NCBI GenBank assembly: GCA_963706605.1
Contig: OY970165.1
Span: 1,550,001 to 1,614,000, forward strand
Direction: 5' to 3'
Source of the DNA: VRUE01 sp963706605
GTDB taxonomy: Bacteria; Actinomycetota; Thermoleophilia; Solirubrobacterales; 70-9
Length of the DNA: 64,000 nucleotides
Positions 7,965 through 16,909 of the stretch are shown piece by piece. Under the pieces are notes generated by a model. The model was not told the origin of the DNA and did no database searches. It saw only the letters and a program-made list of their open reading frames with translations. Position numbers and translations under genes: made by a program. The stretch's first letter is position 1; the number at the start of each line of letters is the position of its first letter.

Positions 7965-8686
7965 GCGCTGAGCGAACCAGCTACGAGGTCGACCCCCAGG
8001 GCGTCGCGCTGTTGCGGCTCGAGCGCCCGGAGGCCCGCAACGCGATCGACACCCAGATGCTGGTCGAGATGCTCGAGCACCTCGTCGTGGCGGGGGCCGA
8101 CGACGCTGTCCGCGTGCTCGTCGTCAGCTCCTCCGACCAGATGGGCCTCTCCGCCGGCGCCGACGTCAAGGAGGAGCTCGACGAGGAGGGCAAGGTGCGG
8201 CGCATGCAGCTCTTCGCCGACCTCTACGACGCCGTCATCGGCTTTCGCAAGCCGACCGTCGCGGCGTGCCACGGCGACGTGGTGGGAGGCGGGGCGGAGA
8301 TCGCGATCGCCTGCGACATGCGTGTCGGCGGCGCCAACCTGCGGATGCGCTTTCCCGGCGCCGCGCTCGGCGTCCCGGTCGGCCCGGCCCGCCTGGTGAC
8401 CCTCTGCGGTCTTGCCGCGGCCAAATACCTGCTACTCACCTCGCGCACCGTCAGCGCCGACGAGGCGTTGCGGTTGGGCCTGGTCAACCGCGTCGCCCCC
8501 GCGGCGGGCACCGAGGAAGCGGCGCTAGAGCTGGCCGCCTCGGTCGCGGCCCATCCGCCCGAGGCGGTCGCCCGCATGAAGCGGATGCTGCACGAGTGGG
8601 ACGACGTCGAGGGCCGCTCCCGCGTCGAGGGCGTGGGCCAGGTGGAGTGGGCGCGCACCGGGCCGGGTTTGCCGCAGAAGCCCTAG
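7961..8686 (+). CDS. Enoyl-CoA hydratase/isomerase family protein
   Basis: Crotonase-fold enzyme, 241 aa, acting on acyl-CoA thioesters. Oxyanion-hole segments are visible: GLSAGADVKEEL near 63-74 and CHGDVVGGGAEIAIACDMRV near 105-124. The two catalytic glutamates of classical hydratases are not both obvious, so hydratase versus isomerase or another crotonase activity is open. ATG overlaps the pth stop (ATGA). The 3' end overlaps the convergent GMC oxidoreductase gene by 4 bp. Confidence 0.88.
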   Translation: MSAERTSYEVDPQGVALLRLERPEARNAIDTQMLVEMLEHLVVAGADDAVRVLVVSSSDQMGLSAGADVKEELDEEGKVRRMQLFADLYDAVIGFRKPTVAACHGDVVGGGAEIAIACDMRVGGANLRMRFPGAALGVPVGPARLVTLCGLAAAKYLLLTSRTVSADEALRLGLVNRVAPAAGTEEAALELAASVAAHPPEAVARMKRMLHEWDDVEGRSRVEGVGQVEWARTGPGLPQKP

Positions 8687-10521
8687 CCAAGGGCGCCCGC
8701 CGCCTCCCCAACCCCCGCGGCGAGCGCCATGATCGAGATCTGGGGGTTGACCCCCGGGCAGCTGGGGAGGATCGAGCCGTCCGCGACCCAGACGCCGTCG
8801 ACGCCGCGCAGGCGGCCCTGCGGGTCTACCGGATGGCGGGCTGAGTCCGAGCCGGCCGCAGCCGTGCCGGTTGGGTGGAAGCCGGCGATCCTGAGTCGCC
8901 GCACGTCGACCGCGGCCAGCGCCGCCTCGATCTCGGCCTCGCCGCGGATCGGCGGAGCGCCCCCGCCCAGCTCGACTTCGCGGGCGCCGGCGGCGAGCAT
9001 CACCTGGGCCATCGCCCCCAGCGCGGTGACGAGGCGTCGTCCGTCCTCGCCGGTGAGGCGGTAGGAGACCAGCGGCCAGCGCGATCCCAGCACCCGCCCC
9101 GACGGGGAATCTCCGATCATCGCGCCGAGCGTCGCCGTGTTCGCCGCCTGGGCAAGCCGGCCCTGCAGGTGGGTGCCGTAGCCGGAGGCCGAGACCGCGC
9201 CCATCCCGGGCGGCGTCGAGGTCGCCTCGATCAGGATCCCCTCGCGCTCGTGCAGCTCTTCGATCCCGGCGCTCTGCATGACGCCGCTCCAGGGCACCAC
9301 CTCCTCCTCGAAGGAGGCGGTTATCCCGGTCGCGGGGTGGATCGAGAGGCCGCGGCCAAGGCGCGGGTGGGCGCCGAGCCCGCTGCGCCGCAGCAGCGGC
9401 GGCGTGCCGATCGCGCCGGCAGCGGCGACCACCAAGGGCGCCGAGATCCGCACCACGGCGCTGTCGGCGCGGCGGGCTTCGACGCCCGTCGCCCGGCCGC
9501 GGTCGGTGAGGATTCGGGTCACGCTCAGTCCTGAGACGATCCGCCCGCCCGCCTCGCACGCTTGCGGCAGGGCGTTGAGGTGGACGCCGCCCTTGGCGTT
9601 GTTGGGGCAGCCGATCGCGCACTGGCAGGCGCCACGGCAGCCGGGTGCGTTGCGGCGCAGCGGCGCTGCTTTCCAGCCGAGCGCCTTGGCCCCATCGAGG
9701 GCGAGTTCTCCGTTGCGTCCCAGCACCTCCATCGGCGCCGCGGCGACACCGAGCGTCGCTTCGACGTCGGCGACGCGCGGGCCGAGCAGCTCGGGATTCG
9801 CCAGGGCGAGTCCGTGGCGCTCGTGCCAGGACCTCGCGACCGGGGCGGGGGGTCGGTAACAGGTGCCTGAGTTGATCACGGTCGTGCCGCCGATCGCCCT
9901 GCCGAGCGGCAGCGGGATCGCCGGCCTGCCGAGCGCCATAGTCGTGCCCCCATCGCGATAGATCTGGGCGAAGCGGTCGAGCGGGTGGGTGGCGCGGATC
10001 CGCTCGGCCGTCCAGCGCTCGCCTTCCTCGACGATCACCACGTCGAGCCCCGCTCGGGCCAGGGCGCGGGCGGCAAACGCGCCACCGGCTCCGGAGCCGA
10101 CGACGACGACGTCACAGCTCGAGGCGGGCGCCCACTCGGCTGCAGGGGTAACGTCGAGTACGGGGTCGGGCCGCGACGGCTCGTGACGTGACCCGACCGC
10201 CGCGATCTCCTCGGCGAACGAGTCGGCCCCGGCAGCGAGCATCACCACCGACTTGAGCGGGTCGATGGCGGCCGCGCCGCCTGCCGCGGCGAGTCGCGTC
10301 AGCAGCTCCTCCCGCCGATGAGGCGGCAGCGAGCCGAGCGTGTGGCCGGTGCGGGCGAGGGAGAGGGCCTCCAGCCCGGCAAGAACCGCCGCCAGGCCCG
10401 CCTGGGAGAGGGTCGGCATCCGCCCGATCATCCGCCGCGCGTGGGAAGCCGTCCGCTCCGGATCCGGCCCCCCGCTCTCCGCCGGCAGCAGCGCCGCCAC
10501 GAAGTCTCCGAGCGCGGACAT
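8683..10521 (-). CDS. GMC family FAD-dependent oxidoreductase with Cys-rich insert
   Basis: 612 aa. An N-terminal helical domain (about 1-125) precedes the FAD-binding Rossmann motif DVVVVGSGAGGAFAARAL near 137-154. LPLGRAIGGTTVINSGTCYR near 205 and the C-terminal GMC end FHPTGTAAAG ... VWVADGSILPSCPGVNPQ near 560-600 follow. A cysteine cluster C-R-G-A-C-Q-C-A-I-G-C near 295 resembles an iron-sulfur or zinc ligand set, as in some long-chain alcohol and glucose/fructose-type dehydrogenases. Likely oxidises an alcohol or sterol. A -10-like TAGTAT 8 nt before the ATG suggests a leaderless transcript. Confidence 0.87.
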   Translation of the reverse strand: MSALGDFVAALLPAESGGPDPERTASHARRMIGRMPTLSQAGLAAVLAGLEALSLARTGHTLGSLPPHRREELLTRLAAAGGAAAIDPLKSVVMLAAGADSFAEEIAAVGSRHEPSRPDPVLDVTPAAEWAPASSCDVVVVGSGAGGAFAARALARAGLDVVIVEEGERWTAERIRATHPLDRFAQIYRDGGTTMALGRPAIPLPLGRAIGGTTVINSGTCYRPPAPVARSWHERHGLALANPELLGPRVADVEATLGVAAAPMEVLGRNGELALDGAKALGWKAAPLRRNAPGCRGACQCAIGCPNNAKGGVHLNALPQACEAGGRIVSGLSVTRILTDRGRATGVEARRADSAVVRISAPLVVAAAGAIGTPPLLRRSGLGAHPRLGRGLSIHPATGITASFEEEVVPWSGVMQSAGIEELHEREGILIEATSTPPGMGAVSASGYGTHLQGRLAQAANTATLGAMIGDSPSGRVLGSRWPLVSYRLTGEDGRRLVTALGAMAQVMLAAGAREVELGGGAPPIRGEAEIEAALAAVDVRRLRIAGFHPTGTAAAGSDSARHPVDPQGRLRGVDGVWVADGSILPSCPGVNPQISIMALAAGVGEAAGALG

Positions 10522-10529
10522 GGCGGCAG

Positions 10530-10535
10530 ATACTA
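10530..10535 (-). promoter_or_regulatory. -10 element of the GMC oxidoreductase gene
   Basis: TAGTAT on the minus strand, 8 nt before the ATG at 10521, with no Shine-Dalgarno between. Confidence 0.4.
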
Positions 10536-10554
10536 AGTGGCTGTCTTGGGCTCG

Positions 10555-11403
10555 CTAGCCGGACCAGCTGGTCGGGTCCAGGACGGTGGCGCCCTGGAAG
10601 GACTCCGGATCGGCGAGGACATGCGCGGCGACGTCCGCGCAGGGCGCGATCCAGAGGTCACCGCCCCTCGATGTCTCGCTCAGCCGATCGAGCAGCGTGT
10701 CGAGAAGCTCTGCGCCGAGCCAGTCGAGCATGAAGAGGTGGAGGACGATCGTGAGGTAGCCGCCTTCGCTCGCGAGCCGCTCGAGCTCGGCCTCGAGGTG
10801 GGCGAGGAAGGCCTCGGGGTTGAGCGGCTCGGGGGAACCGGTCATCCGTTCGCGGACGGTGGCCAGCGGCGGCAGCACGCAGGTCGCGTCGACGTGGCGC
10901 CACTGAAAGGGCAGCACCGCGATACCGCCGTTCGTGCTTGCCCCCTCGCCGGCGGGGGAGCAGTAGCGCAGGCCGGCTTCGCGCAGCACGCCGAGCCCCC
11001 CGGCGCCGAGCCCGCCCCCAGGCGGACGCAATCCCGCAAATGTCAGGCTGAGCGAGCGGAAGGCGTCGAGCCCGCGAGCCAGGTTCTCGGCCTGCTCGGC
11101 GGCGGAGAGCTCGCCCCACTGCTCGTGACGCCAGGCGTGATACCCCAGCTCGTGCCCGGCCGCCGCGATCGCCGCCAGGGCGTCGGGGTAGAGCTCGGCG
11201 TTGAGACCCTCGACGAAGAAGGTTGCCGCGAGGTTGCGCTTGCCGAGGGTGTCGAGCAGCGACGGCAACACCCGAGTCGCGGTGTGGTGATCGCCGAGCG
11301 GAGCGTTCGCGGCAACCGCGCCGAGCTCGATTTCCGCCGCCTCACCGAGGTTGTCGAAGCTGAGGCTGAGCGCGCCGCCGACGCCGCCCGGCCAGTCCGC
11401 CAC
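10555..11403 (-). CDS. Polysaccharide deacetylase family protein
   Basis: 282 aa from GTG 11403. NodB-type features: ALSLSFDNLGEA near 10-21 (the usual FDDG is FDNL), ATFFVEG near 65, and HELGYHAWRHEQW near 87-99 with the H-x3-H metal pair. The loss of the second motif-1 Asp means metal binding or activity may differ. LHLFMLDWLG near 245 resembles the late His motif. No signal peptide. The stop of the upstream membrane-protein gene is 4 nt away, so the two form an operon. Confidence 0.82.
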   Translation of the reverse strand: MADWPGGVGGALSLSFDNLGEAAEIELGAVAANAPLGDHHTATRVLPSLLDTLGKRNLAATFFVEGLNAELYPDALAAIAAAGHELGYHAWRHEQWGELSAAEQAENLARGLDAFRSLSLTFAGLRPPGGGLGAGGLGVLREAGLRYCSPAGEGASTNGGIAVLPFQWRHVDATCVLPPLATVRERMTGSPEPLNPEAFLAHLEAELERLASEGGYLTIVLHLFMLDWLGAELLDTLLDRLSETSRGGDLWIAPCADVAAHVLADPESFQGATVLDPTSWSG

Positions 11404-11407
11404 GGAC

Positions 11408-11935
11408 TCAGTCCTCCAGCAGCGCCGCGCTCCAGCGCTCCGGCTCCAGGCGCGCCTGCTCGCGGGCCCAGCGAAAGTGGTGCCGGGCGGAGGCGAGCAG
11501 GATCGGGAAGTTGAGCAGGCCGGCCACGGCGAAACGCCGCGAGCCGCCGCGCGTCTCGGTGAGCAGGCTGAGCGCGCTGGAAACACCCCAGGCCCAGAGC
11601 ACCGCGTTATAGGGGGGCAGCTCGTCCTCGCGCAGGCCCTCGGCTTCGTCGAGCATCGGCAGGCCCCCGTGCAACGACCAGGGCCAGGCCTTGAAGTGAA
11701 CGGCGACCCCGGCGACCCCGATCCCGGCGTTGAAGGCGGAGAGGCACTCAGCCGCCTTGCCGCCGCGGGCGGCAGCCAGCAGGCCGCCCGGAATCAGCGT
11801 CGCCCAGAGCACGGTCGCGCCACGGCGGCCGAGCTGAGGCTCGAAGACGAGCCCGACCCCTGCGCGGGTCTCGAACGCGTTGTGCGCGAGGAGCCCGAGG
11901 GTCGAGCCGGCGGCAAAGGGGCGTCGCAGCCTCAT
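11408..11935 (-). CDS. Hypothetical membrane-associated protein
   Basis: 175 aa, family not recognised. It starts MRLRRPFAAGSTLGLLAHNAFE and has three or four hydrophobic stretches (about 8-25, 43-57, 67-84, 110-150). ATG 11935 is preferred over the longer frame because a -10-like TACGCT lies 6 nt upstream. It is followed closely by the deacetylase gene, so a shared role at the cell surface is possible but unproven. Confidence 0.65.
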   Translation of the reverse strand: MRLRRPFAAGSTLGLLAHNAFETRAGVGLVFEPQLGRRGATVLWATLIPGGLLAAARGGKAAECLSAFNAGIGVAGVAVHFKAWPWSLHGGLPMLDEAEGLREDELPPYNAVLWAWGVSSALSLLTETRGGSRRFAVAGLLNFPILLASARHHFRWAREQARLEPERWSAALLED

Positions 11936-11941
11936 TCGATG

Positions 11942-11947
11942 AGCGTA
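11942..11947 (-). promoter_or_regulatory. -10 element of the deacetylase operon
   Basis: TACGCT on the minus strand ends 6 nt before the ATG at 11935, again implying a leaderless message. Confidence 0.4.
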
Positions 11948-12081
11948 ACCCGGAGTGGCTTCTGGCGCGGTCCTGAGGTTGTCAGGCAAGGACGCAGGGA
12001 GGCGGCAAGGGGAGCGCACAATGGTGCGTGACCCGTAGGCGCCGACCGAGGACGCCGCATGACAAGCTCAGGGGCCGCCAG

Positions 12082-15000
12082 ATGTCACTCCGACCTCTCA
12101 TCGAGATCGCCGCCGACAACGAGCGCCTGCACGCGCTCGCCGGCGAAGTGCGCGCCGCGAGCGAGGGCGAGCCCGTCGCGGTGGGCGTCTCGGCGACGTT
12201 GCGCCCACTCTTGCTGGCGGCGCTGCTCGACGACGACCGCGGCCTGGCAGGCCGGCCGGCGCTGCTGGTCAGCGCTGACGATCGCTCCGCGCGCGACCTC
12301 GCCGCCGATCTGCGCGCGTATCTGGCGCCGCGCCGCGTTCGCTTCTACCCCTCACGCGGCACCGGCTACGCCTCCCACATCACCCCCCCGCCGCACCTGG
12401 TCGGGTTGCGGATTGACGCCCTGGACGCGCTGCGCGGGGGGGACGAGGCCGTCGTCGTGGCCAGCGCCACGGCTCTGGCGGAGGCCGTGCCCGACGCCTC
12501 CCTGCGCCCGGCCGGGTTCGTGCTCGAGCAGGGGGCGGAGATCGAGTTGGAGCAGGTCGCCCGCGACCTCGTCGCCGCCGGCTATGAGCGGGTCGAGCAG
12601 GTGACCGAGCGCGGCCAGTTCGCGGTGCGCGGCGGCATCCTCGACGTCTTCCCGGCAACCGAGGAGCGCGCCGTCCGGGTCGAGCTGTTCGGCGACGAGA
12701 TCGAGTCGATGCGCTGGTTCTCGACCTTCACCCAGCGCTCCCTAGGCGATGCGGAGCGGGTTGAGCTGGCGCCGGCGGCCGAGCTCGACGCCGAGCACCG
12801 CGATCTGGCGCAGCTGGCGGCGATGGAGGCTGCCGAGCAAGGGAAGGAGCCGCCGGCGGCGGCCGAGGTGCTGCCGCTCGAGCACTTCGGCCCCCCGCTC
12901 GACCTGGTGCCCCCCTCGACGGCCGTGATTCTCGCCGCCGCCGAGGAGATCGAGCCGGCGCTGCGCGACCACTGGGAGGACGCGACCGCGGCGATGCACG
13001 CCGACGACGCCCGCCACCTCTACGTCGCCGTCGCCGCCCCGCTCGCCGCGCGCGCCGTCCTCAGCCTGAGCGGCGCCGGCGAAGACGACGAGGGCGCCTT
13101 CCGCGCCGCCCGCGCCGAGTCCCCGGCCCGAAGCGTCAAGGAGGCCGAGGGTGAGCTGGAGAAACTGGTCCGCTCCGGCTACCGCACGGTCGTCGCCTTC
13201 GACAACCGTGGCGAGGCGGAGCGCTCGCGCTACGGGCTCGATCGCCTCGACGCCGTCCTGCTTGACGGCGGCCGCCTCTCACCCGAGCCGGGCCTTGCCT
13301 TCGCCGAGGCACGTCTGCGCGAGGGTTTCGTCAGCCCCGAGCTGCGCCTCGCCGTCTACCCGTTCCGCCGTCTCGTCCACCGCCGCCGCCGCGCCGAGGA
13401 CCGCGTCCCCGGCGCCGCCCGCGGCCGGCTCGCCTTCAGCGACCTGCGGGTCGGTGACTACGTCGTCCACGAGGACCACGGGGTTGCCCGCTTCGCCGGC
13501 TTCGAGACGCGCGAGGTGGGCGGGGTCAGCCGCGACTACCTCTACCTCGAATACAAGGGCGAGGACCGCGTCTACGTCCCCACCGACCAGCTGGCGAAGC
13601 TGAGCCGCTACGTCGGCGCCGGCGCCGAACCGACGCTCTCGGCGCTGGGCGGCAAGCGCTGGCAGAACATGAAGGCGCGGGCCCGCCGTGCCGCCGGCGC
13701 CCTTGCCGGCGAGCTGCTCAACCTCTACGCCGAGCGACGCACGCGCAAGGGCCATCCCTTCCCACCCGACGGCGAGTGGCAGATCACGATGGAGTCGGCC
13801 TTTCCCTACCGCGAGACCGCCGACCAGCTGGAGGCGATCGAGTCGGTCAAGGGCGACATGGAATCCGAGCAGCCGATGGACCGGCTGGTCTGCGGCGACG
13901 TCGGCTTCGGCAAGACCGAGGTGGCGCTGCGGGCCGCCGTCAAGGCCGCCTCCGACGGCAAGCAGGTGATGATGCTGGCGCCGACCACGATCCTCGCCCA
14001 GCAGCACTTCGGCACCTTCCGCGAGCGCTTCGCCGACTTGCCTTTCACGCTCGACTGGGTCTCGCGCCTGCGCAAGCCGGCCGAGGTGAAGGAGGTCCTG
14101 CGGCGCTTCGAGGCGGGCGAGGTCGACGTCTTGATCGGCACCCACCGGCTGCTCTCACGCGACGTCCGCGCCAAGGACCTCGGCCTGCTGATCGTTGACG
14201 AGGAGCAGCGCTTCGGCGTCAAGCAGAAGGAGCTGTTGCGGCAGCTGAAGCTGAAGGTCGACGTGCTCGCCCTCTCGGCGACGCCGATCCCGCGCACGCT
14301 GCAGATGAGCCTGGCGGGGCTGCGCGACATCTCCACGATCGAGACCCCGCCCGAGGGCAGGCGACCCGTCCGCACCTACGTCGGTCCCTATGACGAGGAT
14401 CTGGTGCAGCGGGCGATCGAGCGCGAGCTGGAGCGCAACGGCCAGGCCTTCTTCCTCCACAACCGGATCGACAGCCTGCCCGAGATGGCCGAACGGCTGC
14501 GCTCGTTGGTCCCCAAGGCGCGGATCGTCGAAGCGCACGGCCAGATGGACGAGGGCAAGCTGGAGGAGACGATGATGTGCTTCCTGCGCGGTGAGGCCGA
14601 CTGCCTGGTGACGACCACGATCATCGAGTCGGGCCTCGACATCCCGACCGCGAACACGCTGATCGTCGAGCGCGCTGACAGGCTCGGCCTCGCCCAGGCC
14701 TACCAGATACGCGGCCGGGTCGGCCGCTCTCGCGAGCGCGCCTTCGCCTACCTGCTCTATCCCTCGCCGGAGGCGCTGACCGAGGAGGCCGCCGCGCGCC
14801 TCTCGACCCTCGCCGACCACACCGAGCTCGGCTCCGGCTTCAAGATCGCGATGCGCGACCTCGACATTCGCGGCGCCGGTGACCTGCTCGGCGACGAGCA
14901 GTCCGGCCACGTCGCCGCGGTCGGCTTCGAGCTCTACTGCCAGATGATCGACGAGGCGGTGGCCGAGGCCGGCGTCGCGGGAGAGGAGGGTGAGGGGGCG

Positions 15001-15474
15001 CCGGAGCCGATCCGCTTCGACGTCCCGGTCGATGCCTATCTGCCGGCGTCGTTCATCCCCTTCGAGGCGGCGAAGATCGATGTCCACCGCCGCGTCGTCG
15101 CGGCCCGCGCGCCTGGCGACCTGCGGGCGATCCGCGACGAGCTGGTCGATCGCTTCGGCCCGTTGCCGGGCGAGGCCGAGAACCTGCTGGCGCTGCAGCG
15201 GGCGCGGATCGAGCTGCGCCTGGCCGGAGCGCAGAGCGTCGAGCTGCGTGGCGGCAGGCTCAGCGTGGTCGGCGTGGCGCTGGACTCCGAGCAGGCGAGC
15301 GCGTTTCGCGAGGGGGTCGAGGGGGCGCAGTACGAGTGGCGGGAGAAGGTCGCCTCGCTTCGCGTTCCCGATCAGCCCGAGGCCCGGTTGGCCGCGGTGC
15401 TGGCGATGTCCAAGGGATTGCGCGAGGCGGGCAGCTCGCCAATGGTCGAAAAAGATATGCTGCCAGCTCCGTGA
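12082..15474 (+). CDS. mfd: Transcription-repair coupling factor Mfd
   Basis: Removes stalled RNA polymerase at lesions and recruits UvrA. 1130 aa from ATG 12082 (MSLRPLIEIAADNE is the usual Mfd beginning; a GTG at 12028 would add 18 basic residues). Domains in order: UvrB-like N-terminus; CarD-like polymerase-interaction domain (FSDLRVGDYVVHEDHGVARF near 470); helicase motor with Walker A GDVGFGKTE near 610, DEEQRFG near 707, SATPIPRT near 730 and GRVGRSRERAF near 880; and the C-terminal TRCF domain. The gene overlaps the foldase gene by 4 nt. Confidence 0.96.
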   Translation: MSLRPLIEIAADNERLHALAGEVRAASEGEPVAVGVSATLRPLLLAALLDDDRGLAGRPALLVSADDRSARDLAADLRAYLAPRRVRFYPSRGTGYASHITPPPHLVGLRIDALDALRGGDEAVVVASATALAEAVPDASLRPAGFVLEQGAEIELEQVARDLVAAGYERVEQVTERGQFAVRGGILDVFPATEERAVRVELFGDEIESMRWFSTFTQRSLGDAERVELAPAAELDAEHRDLAQLAAMEAAEQGKEPPAAAEVLPLEHFGPPLDLVPPSTAVILAAAEEIEPALRDHWEDATAAMHADDARHLYVAVAAPLAARAVLSLSGAGEDDEGAFRAARAESPARSVKEAEGELEKLVRSGYRTVVAFDNRGEAERSRYGLDRLDAVLLDGGRLSPEPGLAFAEARLREGFVSPELRLAVYPFRRLVHRRRRAEDRVPGAARGRLAFSDLRVGDYVVHEDHGVARFAGFETREVGGVSRDYLYLEYKGEDRVYVPTDQLAKLSRYVGAGAEPTLSALGGKRWQNMKARARRAAGALAGELLNLYAERRTRKGHPFPPDGEWQITMESAFPYRETADQLEAIESVKGDMESEQPMDRLVCGDVGFGKTEVALRAAVKAASDGKQVMMLAPTTILAQQHFGTFRERFADLPFTLDWVSRLRKPAEVKEVLRRFEAGEVDVLIGTHRLLSRDVRAKDLGLLIVDEEQRFGVKQKELLRQLKLKVDVLALSATPIPRTLQMSLAGLRDISTIETPPEGRRPVRTYVGPYDEDLVQRAIERELERNGQAFFLHNRIDSLPEMAERLRSLVPKARIVEAHGQMDEGKLEETMMCFLRGEADCLVTTTIIESGLDIPTANTLIVERADRLGLAQAYQIRGRVGRSRERAFAYLLYPSPEALTEEAAARLSTLADHTELGSGFKIAMRDLDIRGAGDLLGDEQSGHVAAVGFELYCQMIDEAVAEAGVAGEEGEGAPEPIRFDVPVDAYLPASFIPFEAAKIDVHRRVVAARAPGDLRAIRDELVDRFGPLPGEAENLLALQRARIELRLAGAQSVELRGGRLSVVGVALDSEQASAFREGVEGAQYEWREKVASLRVPDQPEARLAAVLAMSKGLREAGSSPMVEKDMLPAP
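15456..15461 (+). promoter_or_regulatory. -10 element of the foldase gene inside mfd
   Basis: TATGCT lies 9 nt before the GTG at 15471, within the last codons of mfd. It may drive the foldase gene separately from mfd. Confidence 0.35.
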
Positions 15475-16880
15475 GTCCGGATCAGGGTAGGAGACGCACG
15501 AGTGGCAAGGGCGGGAGCGGTGGCGCTCCTGGGCGTCCTTCTGGGCCCATGGCCGCGCGCCGGCTGGGCCTGGTCGTCTTTGCCGCGGCTTTCATCATCC
15601 TCTTCGTGGTCGTCGCCATTGCCGACGGGGTCGGTCACCCGAGCGTTCCCTCCGGGGACGTGGCGCTGGTGACCGGCGCGCCCGGAGACATCGGCGACGT
15701 CACCGAAGCGAAGTTCAAGCACTCGCTCGAACTGGCGGCGGTGGGGGCCGGTGAAAAAGCCCCCCCGAAACCGGGTGATCCAAAATACGAAGAACAGAAG
15801 GAAGCCGCGCTCAAATCCATATTTGAAGCGATCTGGTTGCAGGGATTGGCGGCGGATAAGGGCATCTCGGTGAGCGAAGATGAAATCGCCGCCGAACTGA
15901 AGAAAGTGAAGAAAGAAAACTTCCCCTCCGAAGCCGAATACCAGAAATTCCTCAAAGAATCGCACTTCACCCAGGCGGACGTCAACGAAAAGGTGAAGCT
16001 GCAGATACTCAGCACCAAGCTCCAGAACAAGCTCAAAGAAGGCCTGCCGACGCCAAGTCAGAGCGAAGTCGAGAACTACTACGAAGCGGCGAAGGCCACC
16101 CAGTTCACGCAGAAACCGAGCCGCGACGTCCGCTTGATCGTCAACAAAGACCGCAAGAAAGCCGAAGAAGCGCGGGACGCGTTGAGCAAAGACGACACCG
16201 CCAAGAACTGGGAAAAGGTCGCCAAAGAATTCTCCGAAGACCCGACCACGAAAAACAGCGGCGGGTTGCAGAAAGGGCTGCAGGAAGGCGTGATCGAAGA
16301 ACCGCTGAACGCGGCGATCTTCAGCGCCCCCGAAGGCCAGGTCGAAGGGCCGATCAAGGCTGAACGCGGCTACACCATCTTCGAGGTCGAGAGCTTGACC
16401 CCGGAAACCGTGCAGGAACTGAAAGCCGTGGAAGGGCAGATCAAGAGCACGCTGGCCCAGCGGAACGAACAAGAATTCTTCACCAACTACGTCGCCGGGT
16501 TCAGCGCCGAATGGACCTCGCGCACGTTCTGCGACCCCGGCTACGTGATCAAAAACTGCTCCAACTTCGAGAACAGCCCGCACCCCAGCACGGCACCCGC
16601 CGGCTGCTACGAAGCAGACCCGAAAGGCGGGTTGCCGGAAGCCTGTCCGGCTCCGGTCTTCCAGCTGGTCCCGGCCCTGCCCGGCTCGGTCAATCCCCTG
16701 GAACCGAAGGGCAAACCATTGGCGCAGCGCCCGCGGCCGCTGGAAGAAGAAGGCAAAGAAGGCGCCGCCGGAGCCACCGGTTTGCCTGAAGAAGGGGCGG
16801 TCCCGCCACCCGCCGAAGAAGCGGCGCCTGAAGAAGCAGCCCCTGAAGAAGCGGCACCTGAAGAAGCGCCCTCCGAATAG
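15471..16880 (+). CDS. SurA/PrsA-like peptidyl-prolyl isomerase (extracytoplasmic foldase)
   Basis: 469 aa. A basic N-terminus is followed by one membrane span (about 31-52, ARRLGLVVFAAAFIILFVVV), then a SurA-N-like helical region and a parvulin-like domain (about 225-340). The latter includes VAKEFSEDPTTKNSGGLQ and FSAPEGQVEGPIKAERGYTI, typical of rotamases. The tail holds tandem EEAAP units (DNA 16815-16875). Probably a membrane-anchored chaperone outside the cell. Glu is written almost only as GAA and Lys often as AAA, whereas mfd and eno use GAG/AAG. The start is GTG overlapping the mfd stop. Confidence 0.87.
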   Translation: MSPDQGRRRTSGKGGSGGAPGRPSGPMAARRLGLVVFAAAFIILFVVVAIADGVGHPSVPSGDVALVTGAPGDIGDVTEAKFKHSLELAAVGAGEKAPPKPGDPKYEEQKEAALKSIFEAIWLQGLAADKGISVSEDEIAAELKKVKKENFPSEAEYQKFLKESHFTQADVNEKVKLQILSTKLQNKLKEGLPTPSQSEVENYYEAAKATQFTQKPSRDVRLIVNKDRKKAEEARDALSKDDTAKNWEKVAKEFSEDPTTKNSGGLQKGLQEGVIEEPLNAAIFSAPEGQVEGPIKAERGYTIFEVESLTPETVQELKAVEGQIKSTLAQRNEQEFFTNYVAGFSAEWTSRTFCDPGYVIKNCSNFENSPHPSTAPAGCYEADPKGGLPEACPAPVFQLVPALPGSVNPLEPKGKPLAQRPRPLEEEGKEGAAGATGLPEEGAVPPPAEEAAPEEAAPEEAAPEEAPSE

Positions 16881-16894
16881 TCTCCTCGGGTCAT

Positions 16895-16900
16895 TAGACT
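16895..16900 (+). promoter_or_regulatory. -10 element of eno
   Basis: TAGACT lies 9 nt before the GTG of enolase, with no Shine-Dalgarno between. Consistent with a leaderless or nearly leaderless start. Confidence 0.4.
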
Positions 16901-16909
16901 GGCGCGCCC

